Shown here: in pieces, positions 18,416 through 28,760 of the stretch
Layout: each line of letters opens with the position of its first letter
How positions within the stretch are numbered: position 1 is the first letter of the stretch
Assembly: GCF_016907955.1 (NCBI RefSeq)
Contig: NZ_JAFBCX010000010.1
Location: forward strand, 1-64,000
Reading direction: 5' to 3'
DNA length: 64,000 nt
Origin: Lentzea nigeriaca
Lineage (GTDB): Bacteria; Actinomycetota; Actinomycetes; Mycobacteriales; Pseudonocardiaceae
Program-made: the position numbers and the translations under genes
The notes under the pieces: generated by a model
Databases searched by the model: none
What the model was told of the DNA's origin: nothing
What the model saw: only the letters and a program-made list of their open reading frames with translations

Positions 18416-20322
18416 TGTTCCAGATGTCCTTCAGCACCTTCCGTGAACGCTGGGAGCTCTTCGCGGGAGCGATGCTCAGCGTCGCCGTCGGTGTCGCGCT
18501 CGTACAGGCCTCGATCCTGGTGCTGGCCGCCACCGGAAACCCGCGGATCCCGCCCGGCCTGACCCGGCAGCAGGAGGACGAGGTCCGCGAGGGCTTCGTG
18601 GGTGCCGCGACCGTGATGGGCATGACCGCGTTCCTCGCCATGTTCCTGGCGGTCTTCATCGTCAGCTCGACGTTCGGTTTCACCGTCGCCCAGCGCCGCC
18701 GCGACCTGGCTCTGCTCCGCCTCACCGGAGGCAGCCGCGGCCAGCTGCGTGCGCTGCTGCTGTCCGAGTCCCTGCTGCTGGGCGTCATCGGATCCGGCCT
18801 CGGTGTGCCGTTCGGGTTGGTCGCGCAACACGTCCAGATCTGGTTGTTGATCGAGATCGGCCTGCTGCCGGACGGTTTCACCGCGCCCTGGCGGGGGTGG
18901 GCGGCGATCGTCGCCTGCGTTATCGGCATCGGAGTGGCTCTGACCGGGGTGTTCACCGCATCGCTGCGGGCCGCACGCATCCGGCCGCTGGAAGCGTTGC
19001 GGGAGACGGGAAAGGCCGCCAGGGTGATGAACACCTCGCGGTGGTTGTTCGGTTTGTCGTCCGCCGCCTGCACCGTCGCCATGATCGTGTGGGCGCAGAG
19101 CACCAACCTGATCGGTGCGTTGCTGGCGGCGCTCGGCATCTCGATGTGCGGTGCGGTCGCGATGAGCCAGCTGAGCCCGCTGGTGGTGCCGTTGACGGCC
19201 TGGCTGCTGCCCGGCGGCCTGGTCAGGGCGAATCTGCGGGAAGGGGTGCGGCGCAGCGCGGCCACGGCGTCGCCGTTGATCGTCCTGGTGGCGCTGCTGC
19301 TGGGGCTGTCCGGCACGTTCGGCTCGCTGGCCGCCGCGGGTGGCGAGGAGGCGAAGCGGTCCGTGAACGCCCAGCTGGTGGTGACGTCCACGGGGGAGGA
19401 GGCAGAACGCCTGCCCGCGGTGGAGGGGATAGCCGTCGCGTCACGGCAGAACGCGGTGGACATCACGATCACGGCGGAGGTGCCGGACGAAGGCACGACG
19501 AGGTACTACAGCGGGATCGTCGCGGTCGACGCGGCCGACTACGCCCGCACCCACAAGCTGACTCCGTCAGCCTGGAACCTGGCTGGGCTGACCGGTGCCA
19601 CGGTCTTCACGGGACCGGCCCGGCACGGTGACGGAATCAACCCCGGCCAGGTGCTGTCTGTGGACGCCGCTGGGCAACCGTTGCAGCTCACCGTCGTCGG
19701 CGGCCTGCTGGAAACCCTCGAAGCGGGCGACAGCTTCCTCCTCCCTCGCGAGGTCCTGCCCCGGCACGTGTGGTCCGGTGCACCGACCGAGACCGTCGTC
19801 CAGGTGGCGCCCGGCCAGAACCCGGCCGACGTGGCCCAACGGATCAGGCAGCAGGGCTTCGGTGACGTCAGGACGGTGGCGGAGTGGGCGACGGCCCGCG
19901 CGAAGCACGCCCAGGACGGCAACGTCGAGATCCTGATCGTCCTGATGGGACTGGCCGGTCTGTACGCGCTGATGGCTGTGGTCAACGCGGCGGTGATCGC
20001 CGGAACCGAACGCCGCCGCGAGTTCGCCGTCGCCAGGGTGACCGGCCTGACCCGCCGCCAGGTGATCGCATCCGCCGTGGCCGAGGCCGTCGCGGTGGCG
20101 CTCATCGGCGTGGTGCTCGGCTGCGTGGTGGCCGGTGCGGGCCTGGCCGGCATCGGTGCCGCCGTGCGGAAGGCGATCGGCGTGACCGTCGTGGACGTCC
20201 CCTGGGCACTTCTCGCGGTCGTCGTCATCGGCTCGGTGGCGGTCGTGGCGACGACGAGCGGAGCCACCGCCGCCGTGGCGACGAGGCAACGGCCCGTCGA
20301 GCTGGTCACGGCCAAGGAGTAA
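18415..20322 (+). CDS. FtsX-type ABC transporter permease
   Basis: The 635-residue protein has two FtsX domains: an N-terminal TM, a three-helix FtsX core (about 60-200, RRRDLALLRLTGGSRGQ), a central TM block, an extracytoplasmic domain (about 310-500) and a second FtsX core (ERRREFAVARVTGLTRRQV). Such permeases export or mechanically displace lipophilic compounds or peptides. Together with the ATPase and the facing two-component system it forms a sense-and-respond unit, probably for envelope-active compounds (inference). Confidence 0.88.
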   Translation: MFQMSFSTFRERWELFAGAMLSVAVGVALVQASILVLAATGNPRIPPGLTRQQEDEVREGFVGAATVMGMTAFLAMFLAVFIVSSTFGFTVAQRRRDLALLRLTGGSRGQLRALLLSESLLLGVIGSGLGVPFGLVAQHVQIWLLIEIGLLPDGFTAPWRGWAAIVACVIGIGVALTGVFTASLRAARIRPLEALRETGKAARVMNTSRWLFGLSSAACTVAMIVWAQSTNLIGALLAALGISMCGAVAMSQLSPLVVPLTAWLLPGGLVRANLREGVRRSAATASPLIVLVALLLGLSGTFGSLAAAGGEEAKRSVNAQLVVTSTGEEAERLPAVEGIAVASRQNAVDITITAEVPDEGTTRYYSGIVAVDAADYARTHKLTPSAWNLAGLTGATVFTGPARHGDGINPGQVLSVDAAGQPLQLTVVGGLLETLEAGDSFLLPREVLPRHVWSGAPTETVVQVAPGQNPADVAQRIRQQGFGDVRTVAEWATARAKHAQDGNVEILIVLMGLAGLYALMAVVNAAVIAGTERRREFAVARVTGLTRRQVIASAVAEAVAVALIGVVLGCVVAGAGLAGIGAAVRKAIGVTVVDVPWALLAVVVIGSVAVVATTSGATAAVATRQRPVELVTAKE

Positions 20323-20429
20323 GCCAGACTTTATCCAACTTTTCTGCTCAAGAGTCAACATTGTCAAGACGGCCGCCGTCCGTCATGCTCTCCGCCGTCA
20401 CCTTCGCGGCAGGCTATGGATCGGGCGGC

Positions 20430-21575
<1,146 letters not shown>

Positions 21576-21668
21576 CGTTGAGCCAAGCGTACGCATTCGC
21601 TGGCGTCGGGTGATCACGACAGTGCATAGTGACCCCCAGGAGAATGGGGACTCCGATGGGGGCAACTG

Positions 21669-22631
21669 ATGCACGTCAAATCCTTGTTCGTCGCGACGAC
21701 GGTCGTGACCGCACTGCTCACCCCTGTGGCGTCCGCAGCGGCGGACTGCACGTGGCAGCGCGAGGCCCTGCCGATCCAGGACGGCATGAGCTGGAGCAAC
21801 CTCCGGATCACCGGCGTGGACGGCCAGGGCAACGTCAGCGGGTTCTACGCGCCGGGCGGGGAGGACCGCGTGCTGGCGCGGTGGACCACCTCCGCCATGG
21901 AGATCGTGCCGAAACCGAACGGCGTCAAGAAGTTCGTCCCGTCGGCGGCGAACGCCTCCGGTGTGGTCATCGGAGGCGCCTACCACGACGACGGACGCTA
22001 TGTCGCGACAACGCACACGCCCGGTGCCGGATATCGCGAGCTGCCTGCCCCCGCCGGGGCCGAGGTGTGGCTCGTGGAGGACATCAACGACCGGGGCGAC
22101 GTGCTCGCCAGGGCCACCCCGGCCGGCACGTCCGACTGGGCAGCCGTCCTGTGGCGCGGCGACGGCAGCGCGCCGGAGGTCATCAGGCCGGCGGAGGCGC
22201 GGTCCGTCACGGCGGTCGCCCTGGGCGAGGACGGCACCGTGCTGCTCGACTCCTATGACGGAGTCTTCCTGTGGCGCAACGGTGTTCTCACCAAGCTGCC
22301 CAAGGTGGACTACTCGCTGCGGCCCCGTGGGCTGAGCCGCGACGGCGTGATCTTCAGCAGCTACCACGAGTCGTGGAAGTGGACCGAGGCGACCGGAGCG
22401 CTCGAGAAGTTCCCCGTCAACGGGTACGTCGAGGCGGTCAACGACGACGGCCTCGCCATCGGCTACCTCGACGACGGCAACTACACGCCGGTCGTGTGGC
22501 AGGGCACCACGCTCGTGGCACAGCTGCCGGTGTCCAGTGCCACCTACGGGTCCTCCGCCGAGGCCGTGGGCGCCACCGGTGTCATCGCCGGGATCGACGT
22601 GACGAAGCCGGCTCGCTGGACCTGCCGCTGA
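21669..22631 (+). CDS. secreted beta-propeller-like protein of unknown function
   Basis: The 320-residue protein has a signal peptide (ends ASAAADC) followed by repeated beta units with the pattern G-x-V/N-D-x-G-x-V/A (ITGVDGQGNVSG, ANASGVVIGG, INDRGDVLA, VNDDGLAIGYLDDGN). These resemble HAF-repeat / WD-like extracellular propellers. Terminal Cys residues (DCTW, WTCR) could form a disulphide closing the ring. No enzymatic motif is seen. It is monocistronic and nearly abuts the convergent oxidoreductase (3 bp). Confidence 0.65.
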   Translation: MHVKSLFVATTVVTALLTPVASAAADCTWQREALPIQDGMSWSNLRITGVDGQGNVSGFYAPGGEDRVLARWTTSAMEIVPKPNGVKKFVPSAANASGVVIGGAYHDDGRYVATTHTPGAGYRELPAPAGAEVWLVEDINDRGDVLARATPAGTSDWAAVLWRGDGSAPEVIRPAEARSVTAVALGEDGTVLLDSYDGVFLWRNGVLTKLPKVDYSLRPRGLSRDGVIFSSYHESWKWTEATGALEKFPVNGYVEAVNDDGLAIGYLDDGNYTPVVWQGTTLVAQLPVSSATYGSSAEAVGATGVIAGIDVTKPARWTCR

Positions 22632-22634
22632 TCC

Positions 22635-23573
22635 TCAGGGCACGAGCACGACCCGCCCGCGCGTGGCGCCTTCGGACTGACGGCGCCACGCGTCGGCGAC
22701 ATCCGCCAGCGGCACGACCTCGTGGTCGACGGTGAGCGCGCCCTGCGCCGCGAGGTGCGCGACGGTCGAGATGGCCTCCGCGCGCTGCTGCGGGCTCAGC
22801 TCGTTGTTGGTGTAGCCGGACAACCGCAACGACCGGCTGCGCAGCACCGACGAGGTGATCGGGCACGTCTCTCCCGCGGAGCTGCCGAGGTTCACCCATC
22901 GCCCGCCGGGGCGCAGTGCCTGCGCGGCAGCGGCGGCGGGTGGACCGAAGAGCGGGTCGAGGACGAGGTCGGCGTCCGGTGCGGCCTCGCGGAACCGCGC
23001 GGCGAGGTCGTCATCGTCGAGGGCGATCACGGCGTCGGCACCCGCTCGCTTCGCGCGTTCCCTGGCTTGCTCCGACCGTGCCGCCGCGACGACGCGCCCC
23101 GCTCCCGCGGCACGGGCGAGCTGGATCGCGGCCTGCCCGACCGCACCGCAGCCGAGCACGATGACGCACTCGCCGGGAGCGAGCTCTCCGCGCCACGTCA
23201 GCGCCATGTGCGCGGCGACAGCGGAAAGCCCGAGCGCGGCCATCTCGACCGGCGACACGTCGTCCGGCAGGAACACCAGATCTTCCTGCCGTGCCACCGC
23301 CTTCTCCGCCATGCTGCCGTCGCCCGCGGCCATCCCGGCCACGGTCGGAAACCACACCGCACGCCCGCCGACCGTCCCGATCCCCTGCACACCAGGGACA
23401 TACGGCGTCGCGGGGGAGCCGAAGTACGAAGTTCCCGTGGCGCACAACAGGTCCAGCGGCGTGATCGGCGCGGCGAGCACGTCGAGGACCACGTGGTCCT
23501 CGGCAACCGCGGGCGTGTGCCGGTCGGTCAGTCCAGGCGGCTGACCGAGATGGTCGATCACCGCGGAGCGCAC
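22635..23573 (-). CDS. zinc-independent MDR-type quinone oxidoreductase
   Basis: The 312-residue medium-chain dehydrogenase has a GroES-like N-domain (MRSAVIDHLGQPPGL, VPGVQGIGTVGG) and a Rossmann domain with VLGCGAVGQAAIQLARAAG. No structural or catalytic zinc Cys cluster is visible, which fits quinone/enone reductases. GTG 23573 gives the family-typical MRSAVIDHLG start and overlaps the dioxygenase 3' end by 16 bp. It is the last gene of the IclR-controlled operon. Confidence 0.82.
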   Translation of the reverse strand: MRSAVIDHLGQPPGLTDRHTPAVAEDHVVLDVLAAPITPLDLLCATGTSYFGSPATPYVPGVQGIGTVGGRAVWFPTVAGMAAGDGSMAEKAVARQEDLVFLPDDVSPVEMAALGLSAVAAHMALTWRGELAPGECVIVLGCGAVGQAAIQLARAAGAGRVVAAARSEQARERAKRAGADAVIALDDDDLAARFREAAPDADLVLDPLFGPPAAAAAQALRPGGRWVNLGSSAGETCPITSSVLRSRSLRLSGYTNNELSPQQRAEAISTVAHLAAQGALTVDHEVVPLADVADAWRRQSEGATRGRVVLVP

Positions 23574-24424
23574 GGCTGCAACACGAAGTCGTAGCGGGCT
23601 TCGAGCCACGGCACCTCGCACGTGCCGCCGTCCGGAGAGGGACCGGGTTCGCGCGGTTCGAACGCGACGACCAGCTCCTGCTTGGTGCCGAAGACGACGT
23701 CGCTGTCGAGGTACTCGGCGCCCTCCTCGAACAGGTGCGTGATCAGCGGCTCGTGCCCGTCCGCGGTGACGAGGAAGTGCACGTGCGCCGGTCGGAAGTG
23801 GCTGATCTCGGTCTGGCCGATCAGTTCGCCGACCGGCCCGTCCATCGGGATCGAGTAGCCCTTCGGCGCGATCGTGCGCACGCAGTACGACCCGTCGGCG
23901 CGAGTCCGGTACTTCGCCCGCAGCCGTGCCTCGTCGACGTCGGGCAGCTGCGCCTCGTAGGCCCCGTCGGCGTCGGCCTGCCACACGTCGAGCACGGCGG
24001 CCACCGGATCGCCCTTCAGCGACCGGACGGTTCCGGTGATGTAGAGCGGGGTTCCCGCCACGTCATCGGACATGTCGCCGCCGAAGTCGAGCTCGGGGGA
24101 GCCTTCGATGTGGAACGGCCCGAGCACCGTCGCCGGTGTCGCGCTCGGATCGAACCGGTGGTTCATCTGCACGACCAGCATGCTCAGCCCGAGCACGTCC
24201 GAGGCGAGGATGAACTCCTCGCGCTTGTCGTCGCTGATCTGCCCGGTCGCCGTCAGCCACCTGACCGCGGCCATCCACTCGTCCTCGGTGAGCCTGACCT
24301 CGCGGGCGAAGTCGTGCAGGTGCCGGACGAGTGCGGTGACGAGCTGCGCGGTACGCGGGTCCTTCGCGGTGGCCCAGCGTTGCACCGCCAGTTCGGTGAT
24401 GTTGTCCTCGGTGACCAGCTGCAT
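23558..24424 (-). CDS. intradiol ring-cleavage dioxygenase (hydroxyquinol/catechol 1,2-type)
   Basis: The 288-residue protein has the helical N-terminal dimer domain (LTEDEWMAAVRWLT) and the beta core with LGPFHIEGSPE. The Fe(III) ligands are visible: Tyr in DGAYEAQ, Tyr in PKGYSIP, and two His in HFRPAHVHFLV. Size and the DKREEFILASDVLG motif favour hydroxyquinol 1,2-dioxygenase, giving maleylacetate, but catechol is possible. No maleylacetate reductase or muconate cycloisomerase is nearby. It follows the citryl-CoA-lyase-like gene by 3 bp. Confidence 0.87.
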   Translation of the reverse strand: MQLVTEDNITELAVQRWATAKDPRTAQLVTALVRHLHDFAREVRLTEDEWMAAVRWLTATGQISDDKREEFILASDVLGLSMLVVQMNHRFDPSATPATVLGPFHIEGSPELDFGGDMSDDVAGTPLYITGTVRSLKGDPVAAVLDVWQADADGAYEAQLPDVDEARLRAKYRTRADGSYCVRTIAPKGYSIPMDGPVGELIGQTEISHFRPAHVHFLVTADGHEPLITHLFEEGAEYLDSDVVFGTKQELVVAFEPREPGPSPDGGTCEVPWLEARYDFVLQPCAPR

Positions 24425-24427
24425 TGC

Positions 24428-25207
24428 TCATTCCTCCAGCGGCGCGACGGACCGTGTGTTCGAGTCCACGGACAGGAAGATCTGGTTGGCGACGGGGTTG
24501 CGCAGCTCCTCGGCGAGCTGCCCGATCAACCCGGCGGTGCGGGCGAGCAACGCGAAGCCGCGCAACAGCTCCAGCGGCAGCCCGAGATCCGCCAGCACCG
24601 CGCCACACGTCCCCGCGCCGTTGAGCGGCAACGTCTTCCCGAGCACCTGCGGGTGCACGCGCCCGATCGCGGCGAACAGCGACAGGTGCGGTCCGACGAG
24701 ACCTTCTTCGCCGGCGATCTGGAACAGGCGTGGTGTGCGCGGATCGCCGTTCTTGTGCACGTGGTGCCCGAGGCCGGGGATGCGCGCTTTCCCTTGCGCC
24801 TGCACGGTTTCCAGCGCGAGCGCGTCCCAGCCGTCGTCGTCCTCGGGAAGGTCAGCGGTGGCCAGCACGTCGTGCAGGAACCGGCCGCAGTCCTCGGTCA
24901 CGCCGAGGAACCGGGAACCACCGCCGAGCAACCCGGCCGCGAGCGCGCCCTGCACCGAGTCGGGCGCCGAGAGGAAGGTGAGGCGGCTGACGATCGCCGT
25001 CGGGGTGAACCCGTGGTCGGCGAGGGCGGCCAGCACGGCCTCGAACAGCCGCGTCTGACCGGGACTGGGCCTGCGCTGGGTGGCGAGCCAGAAGGCCAGC
25101 TCGCCGAAGCCGACGGTGCCCATCACGTCGTTGGCCAGGTCGTGGCCGAGCAAAGTGATCGTGTCGGGGGTCGAGGCACCGAGCGCGGTGTCGTAGTGGT
25201 CAGCCAC
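24428..25207 (-). CDS. citryl-CoA lyase-like (citrate-synthase fold) protein
   Basis: The 259-residue protein keeps only the catalytic region of citrate synthase: the active-site segment IPGLGHHVHKNGDPRT (His and downstream Asp-Pro-Arg) and FALLARTAGLIGQLAEE. Short proteins of this type are annotated citryl-CoA lyase and accompany CoA-transferases. The likely reaction is cleavage or condensation of an acyl-CoA with an oxo acid. GTG 25207 overlaps the CoA transferase stop by 8 bp. Confidence 0.78.
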   Translation of the reverse strand: MADHYDTALGASTPDTITLLGHDLANDVMGTVGFGELAFWLATQRRPSPGQTRLFEAVLAALADHGFTPTAIVSRLTFLSAPDSVQGALAAGLLGGGSRFLGVTEDCGRFLHDVLATADLPEDDDGWDALALETVQAQGKARIPGLGHHVHKNGDPRTPRLFQIAGEEGLVGPHLSLFAAIGRVHPQVLGKTLPLNGAGTCGAVLADLGLPLELLRGFALLARTAGLIGQLAEELRNPVANQIFLSVDSNTRSVAPLEE

Positions 25208-26441
25208 GGTCCTCCTCAGCGACGTGCGCGGTCGTCGGTGCTCGTGCGGGCTCGGCGGCGGCCTGCCCGTCCTCCTCGGTGACGCCCGCCGTCGTCGCCG
25301 CTCGTCCGGGTCCGTCTCCCTTCAGCCACGCCCGCAGCTCCTCGCCGTGCTCATCGAGCCCAGGCGGCGGCAGCTCGTACACCGCGGGAGTCTCGGAGAA
25401 CCGGATGGGATGCCGGGTCGTCGGTACGTCCCCGACCATCACAACAGGGTCGAGCCCGAACCGCTCGGCCATCGCGAACCCGCCGTCGATCGTGTTGATC
25501 GGCCCGCACGGCACCCCGGCCGCGACGAGCAGGTCGAACCACTCGACGGCGCCGCGGGTGCGCAGCCGGTCGACCAGGACCGGGCGCAGCTCCTCGCGGT
25601 TGCGGGTGCGGTCGGCGTTGCGGGCGAACCGCGGGTCGTCCGGCACGTCCGGCAGCCCGAGCACCTCGCAGAGCCTGCGGAACTGGCCGTCGTTGGCGGC
25701 CGCGACGATGAGGTCGTTGTCGGCGGTGGGCAGCGGCTCGTAGGGGAACACACTGGGGTGCGCGTTGCCCATCCGGAACGGCACCACGCCACCCGCCACG
25801 AACGCCGAGCTGTGGTTCACCAGGCCGGTCAGCGCCGACGACAGCAGGTTGACCTCGACGAGCTGGCCCTGCCCTGTGGCGTCGCGGTGCCGCAGCGCCG
25901 CGAGGATGCCGATCACCGCGTGGTTGCCCGCCATGACGTCGAACACCGAGATGCCCGCGCGGTACGGCGGGCCGTCGGGGTCGCCTGTGAGGCTCATCAG
26001 GCCGGAGATCGCCTGCACCATCAGGTCGTAGCCGGGGACGTGCCGGCCGTCGCCCGAGCCGAACCCGGTGATCGACGCGTAGATCACCCGCGGGTTCGCG
26101 GCGCTGACACTCGCGAAATCCAAGCCGTACTTCGCGAGGCCGCCCGGCTTGAAGTTCTCGATCAGCACGTCCGCGCGCCGGGCGAGCTCGCGGCCCACCT
26201 CGGCGTCGGCGGAGTCGCGCAGGTCCAGCGCGATGGACCGCTTGCCGCGGTTGATGCCGAGGTAGTAGGTCGAGACGTCGTCGCGTACGGGCGGCATCCA
26301 CGTGCGCGTCTCGTCTCCTTGCGGGCCTTCGACTTTCACGACCGTCGCACCCATGTCGGCCAGCAGCATGGTCGCGTACGGGCCCGCGAGCACGCGGGAG
26401 AAGTCGGCGACCAGCAGGCCTTCGAGCGGTCCTCCCGCCAT
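25200..26441 (-). CDS. family III CoA transferase (CaiB/BaiF)
   Basis: The 413-residue protein shows the CaiB/BaiF hallmarks LLVADFSRVLAGPYATMLLADMGA, VIKVE-type VVKVEGPQGDETR, LENFKPG-type LIENFKPGGLAKYGLD and AGISVFDVMAGNHAVIGILAAL with the catalytic Asp. It moves CoA between carboxylic acids. The last 35 residues are a low-complexity tail with two similar halves (TTAGVTEEDG / TTAHVAEEDR), beyond the usual family end. Its ATG overlaps the amidohydrolase stop by one base. Confidence 0.9.
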   Translation of the reverse strand: MAGGPLEGLLVADFSRVLAGPYATMLLADMGATVVKVEGPQGDETRTWMPPVRDDVSTYYLGINRGKRSIALDLRDSADAEVGRELARRADVLIENFKPGGLAKYGLDFASVSAANPRVIYASITGFGSGDGRHVPGYDLMVQAISGLMSLTGDPDGPPYRAGISVFDVMAGNHAVIGILAALRHRDATGQGQLVEVNLLSSALTGLVNHSSAFVAGGVVPFRMGNAHPSVFPYEPLPTADNDLIVAAANDGQFRRLCEVLGLPDVPDDPRFARNADRTRNREELRPVLVDRLRTRGAVEWFDLLVAAGVPCGPINTIDGGFAMAERFGLDPVVMVGDVPTTRHPIRFSETPAVYELPPPGLDEHGEELRAWLKGDGPGRAATTAGVTEEDGQAAAEPARAPTTAHVAEEDRG

Positions 26442-27871
26442 CAGACGGAGGTCCTCGTGTCGCCGCGGTACTCGGTGTACGTATAGGGGTTGTCCAGCAC
26501 CTTCGTCGTCGGGATGTCCGGGTTCATGCCCTTCTCCCACGCCTCCTCGCCGAGCTGCGCACGCAGGTGCTCGACGGTCTGCTCGACCTGCCCGCGGATG
26601 GCCTTGAGATCCACGCCCACGAGCCGGTGGTCGCGTTTGACGATCCTGCCGTCGACGACCACCGTGTCCACATCGGACCGTTGCGCCTGGAACGCGACGT
26701 GCCCGTACGGGTTGAGCACCGGGAACATGACGGGTGAGTTCTCGTTGCGCAGCAGGACGATATCGGCCTTCTTGCCGATCTCGATGCTGCCGAGGTCGTC
26801 GCGTCCCAGCGCTTTCGCGCCGCCGACCGTTGCCCATTCCACGACGTGTTCGGCCCGCAACGACGAGTGCGTGACGGTGTCGTTGCGAGCGTGTGCCGCC
26901 ATGTGTTCTCTCGCCCGGTCGGCGCCCAGTGTGGAGCGCATCGCGGAGAACAGGTCACCGCTCCACCACACCGAGGTGTCCATCGACAGCGACACCGGGA
27001 TGCCGTGGGCGCGGATCGCCCAGGTGGGCGGGTAGCCCTGGCCCGCGCTCTGCTCGCTCTCGGTCGACACGGAGATCGAGCCGCCGGTCGCGGCGATGCG
27101 GTGGTACGAGTCGGCGGACAGCGTCGCGGCGTGCACGTAGATCGACTGCGGGGTCATGAACCCGTTGTCGTGCATCAACCTGATGCCGTCGTCGTTCGTC
27201 GCGCCCCACACGCCCGCGTGGGTGGTCACGGGCACGCCGAGTTCACGGGCGACCTCGAACGCGGGCTTCTCCGGGAACGCCGGGTCGCCGGTGACGTCGA
27301 ACGCGAGCTGGAAGCCGAGCATGTCGTCGCCGGTGATACGGCGGCTCACGAAGTCGCGGAACTCGGGCTTGGCCGTCCACGACGCGGGGGAGTCCTGGAT
27401 GTTGCCGTAGGCCAGCACGAACCGGCCGGGCACCGCCTGCAACGCGTCGACCGCGGCGTCGGCGTGGTCGGTGGTCTGCAGGCCGTGCGACCAGTCGACG
27501 GTCGTGGTCACGCCCGCGTCGAGCGCCTCGGCCGCACCGAGGAGGTTGCCCGCGTGGATGTCCTCCGGCCGGAAGACCTTGCCCCACTCGAGGTAGTACC
27601 AGACGAAGTACTGCGTGAGCGTCCAGTCGGCGCCGTACCCCCGCATCGCGGTCTGCCACATGTGCCGATGCGTGTCGATCATGCCGGGCATCACGATGCC
27701 GTCGGTCGCGTCGATTTCCTCGGTGCCCTCCGGCACCTGCAGCAGCGGCCCGATCGCGGCGATGCGGTCGTCGACCACCAGCACGTCGTGGCCGGTGAGG
27801 ACCCTCTTCTGGCCGTCCATGGTGAGGACTGTGCCGTTTCTCAGGACAACAGGACGTCGTTCGCCGACCAT
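26441..27871 (-). CDS. amidohydrolase (TRZ/ATZ / SAH-deaminase-like)
   Basis: The 476-residue metal-dependent hydrolase has the HxH ligands in PGMIDTHRHMWQ, further ligands in VTTHAGVW and SLSMDTSVWW, and the C-terminal composite-domain return LGSIEIGKKADIVLL...VVVDGRIVKRD. Relatives deaminate or dechlorinate heterocycles (AtzB, MtaD). It is the first gene of the operon and has an IclR-type palindrome 24 bp before its ATG, so it probably performs the first catabolic step; the substrate is unknown. Confidence 0.85.
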   Translation of the reverse strand: MVGERRPVVLRNGTVLTMDGQKRVLTGHDVLVVDDRIAAIGPLLQVPEGTEEIDATDGIVMPGMIDTHRHMWQTAMRGYGADWTLTQYFVWYYLEWGKVFRPEDIHAGNLLGAAEALDAGVTTTVDWSHGLQTTDHADAAVDALQAVPGRFVLAYGNIQDSPASWTAKPEFRDFVSRRITGDDMLGFQLAFDVTGDPAFPEKPAFEVARELGVPVTTHAGVWGATNDDGIRLMHDNGFMTPQSIYVHAATLSADSYHRIAATGGSISVSTESEQSAGQGYPPTWAIRAHGIPVSLSMDTSVWWSGDLFSAMRSTLGADRAREHMAAHARNDTVTHSSLRAEHVVEWATVGGAKALGRDDLGSIEIGKKADIVLLRNENSPVMFPVLNPYGHVAFQAQRSDVDTVVVDGRIVKRDHRLVGVDLKAIRGQVEQTVEHLRAQLGEEAWEKGMNPDIPTTKVLDNPYTYTEYRGDTRTSV

Positions 27872-27894
27872 CGGGGACCTCCTCGACCGGCATG

Positions 27895-27908
27895 CGGACA
27901 GGTGTCCG
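27895..27908. promoter_or_regulatory. IclR-type operator upstream of the catabolic operon
   Basis: CGGACAGGTGTCCG, 6-bp arms around a 2-bp centre. The reverse complement of exactly this 14-mer recurs at 28761-28774 before the IclR gene. Confidence 0.75.
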
Positions 27909-27946
27909 TTGAATCCTCAACCTTCGCCGGCCGGCCGTCAACCCAC

Positions 27947-28747
27947 TCAGGCGACGACGACGTGCGGCACGTCGGCGAGCCGGGCGAAGTCGGCGCTGAT
28001 CTCCCCGGCGGTCTGCAGCAGCAACGGCAGGTGGTGCTCGACCATGCGCTCGACCGACGTCTCGGCCGCATGGCAGTTGACGTTGAGCCCGGCGACGACC
28101 TTGCCCGTGCCGTCGCGCAACGGTGCCGCGATCGACCGGATCCCGGGCGCCAGCTGCTGGTCGGTCAACGCCCACCCGCGCGCACGGACGTCCCGCAGCT
28201 CCGCGTCCCGCTCTGCTGCGTCCGGCTGCCACCGCGGCGTCAGCCCGGAGCGCGTCGGCTGCGCGAGCACCGCCTCCAGCTCGTCCGGCGGCAGCGCGGC
28301 GAGCTGGACCTTGCCGAGCGACGTCTGCAGGGCCGGGAACTTCGTGCCGATCTGCACCGACAGCGTGACGATCTTCGGCACCGCCACCCGTGCCACGTAG
28401 ACGATGTCCGACCCGTCGAGCTGGGCGATCGACACCGATTCGTTCGTGCGCGCGCCGAGCCGTTCCATGTGCGGCCGCGCGACCTCCCACAGCCCGGTCG
28501 ACCGGACGTAGGCGACACCCAGCTCGAGCACTCGCGGCGTGAGCGCGAACCCGTTCTCGTCCTGCCGCACGTACCCGAGCTCGGTGAGCGTGAGCAGGAT
28601 CCGCCGGACGGTCGGCCGGGCGAGCTCGGTGGCCGCGGCGACCTCGCTCAGCGTCATCACCGGGCGCCGCGGCTGGAACGCGCGGATCACGTCCAGCCCG
28701 CGGGCGAGCGCCTCGATGAAGTCGGGGCCGGTGTCCGGACGGGGCAT
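27947..28747 (-). CDS. IclR-family transcriptional regulator
   Basis: The 266-residue protein has an N-terminal winged HTH (SLSEVAAATELARPTVRRIL-like segment, LTELGYV) and a C-terminal IclR effector domain (LGARTNESVSIAQLDG, TSLGKVQLAALPPDEL, SIAAPLRDGTGKVVAGLNVN). Of the PcaR/PobR-like branch. ATG 28747 puts the HTH at the usual distance; an upstream start would pass through the operator. It sits at the head of the operon it probably controls, with matching palindromes before itself and the first catabolic gene. Confidence 0.9.
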   Translation of the reverse strand: MPRPDTGPDFIEALARGLDVIRAFQPRRPVMTLSEVAAATELARPTVRRILLTLTELGYVRQDENGFALTPRVLELGVAYVRSTGLWEVARPHMERLGARTNESVSIAQLDGSDIVYVARVAVPKIVTLSVQIGTKFPALQTSLGKVQLAALPPDELEAVLAQPTRSGLTPRWQPDAAERDAELRDVRARGWALTDQQLAPGIRSIAAPLRDGTGKVVAGLNVNCHAAETSVERMVEHHLPLLLQTAGEISADFARLADVPHVVVA

Positions 28748-28760
28748 GCCGTCAGCGTAG

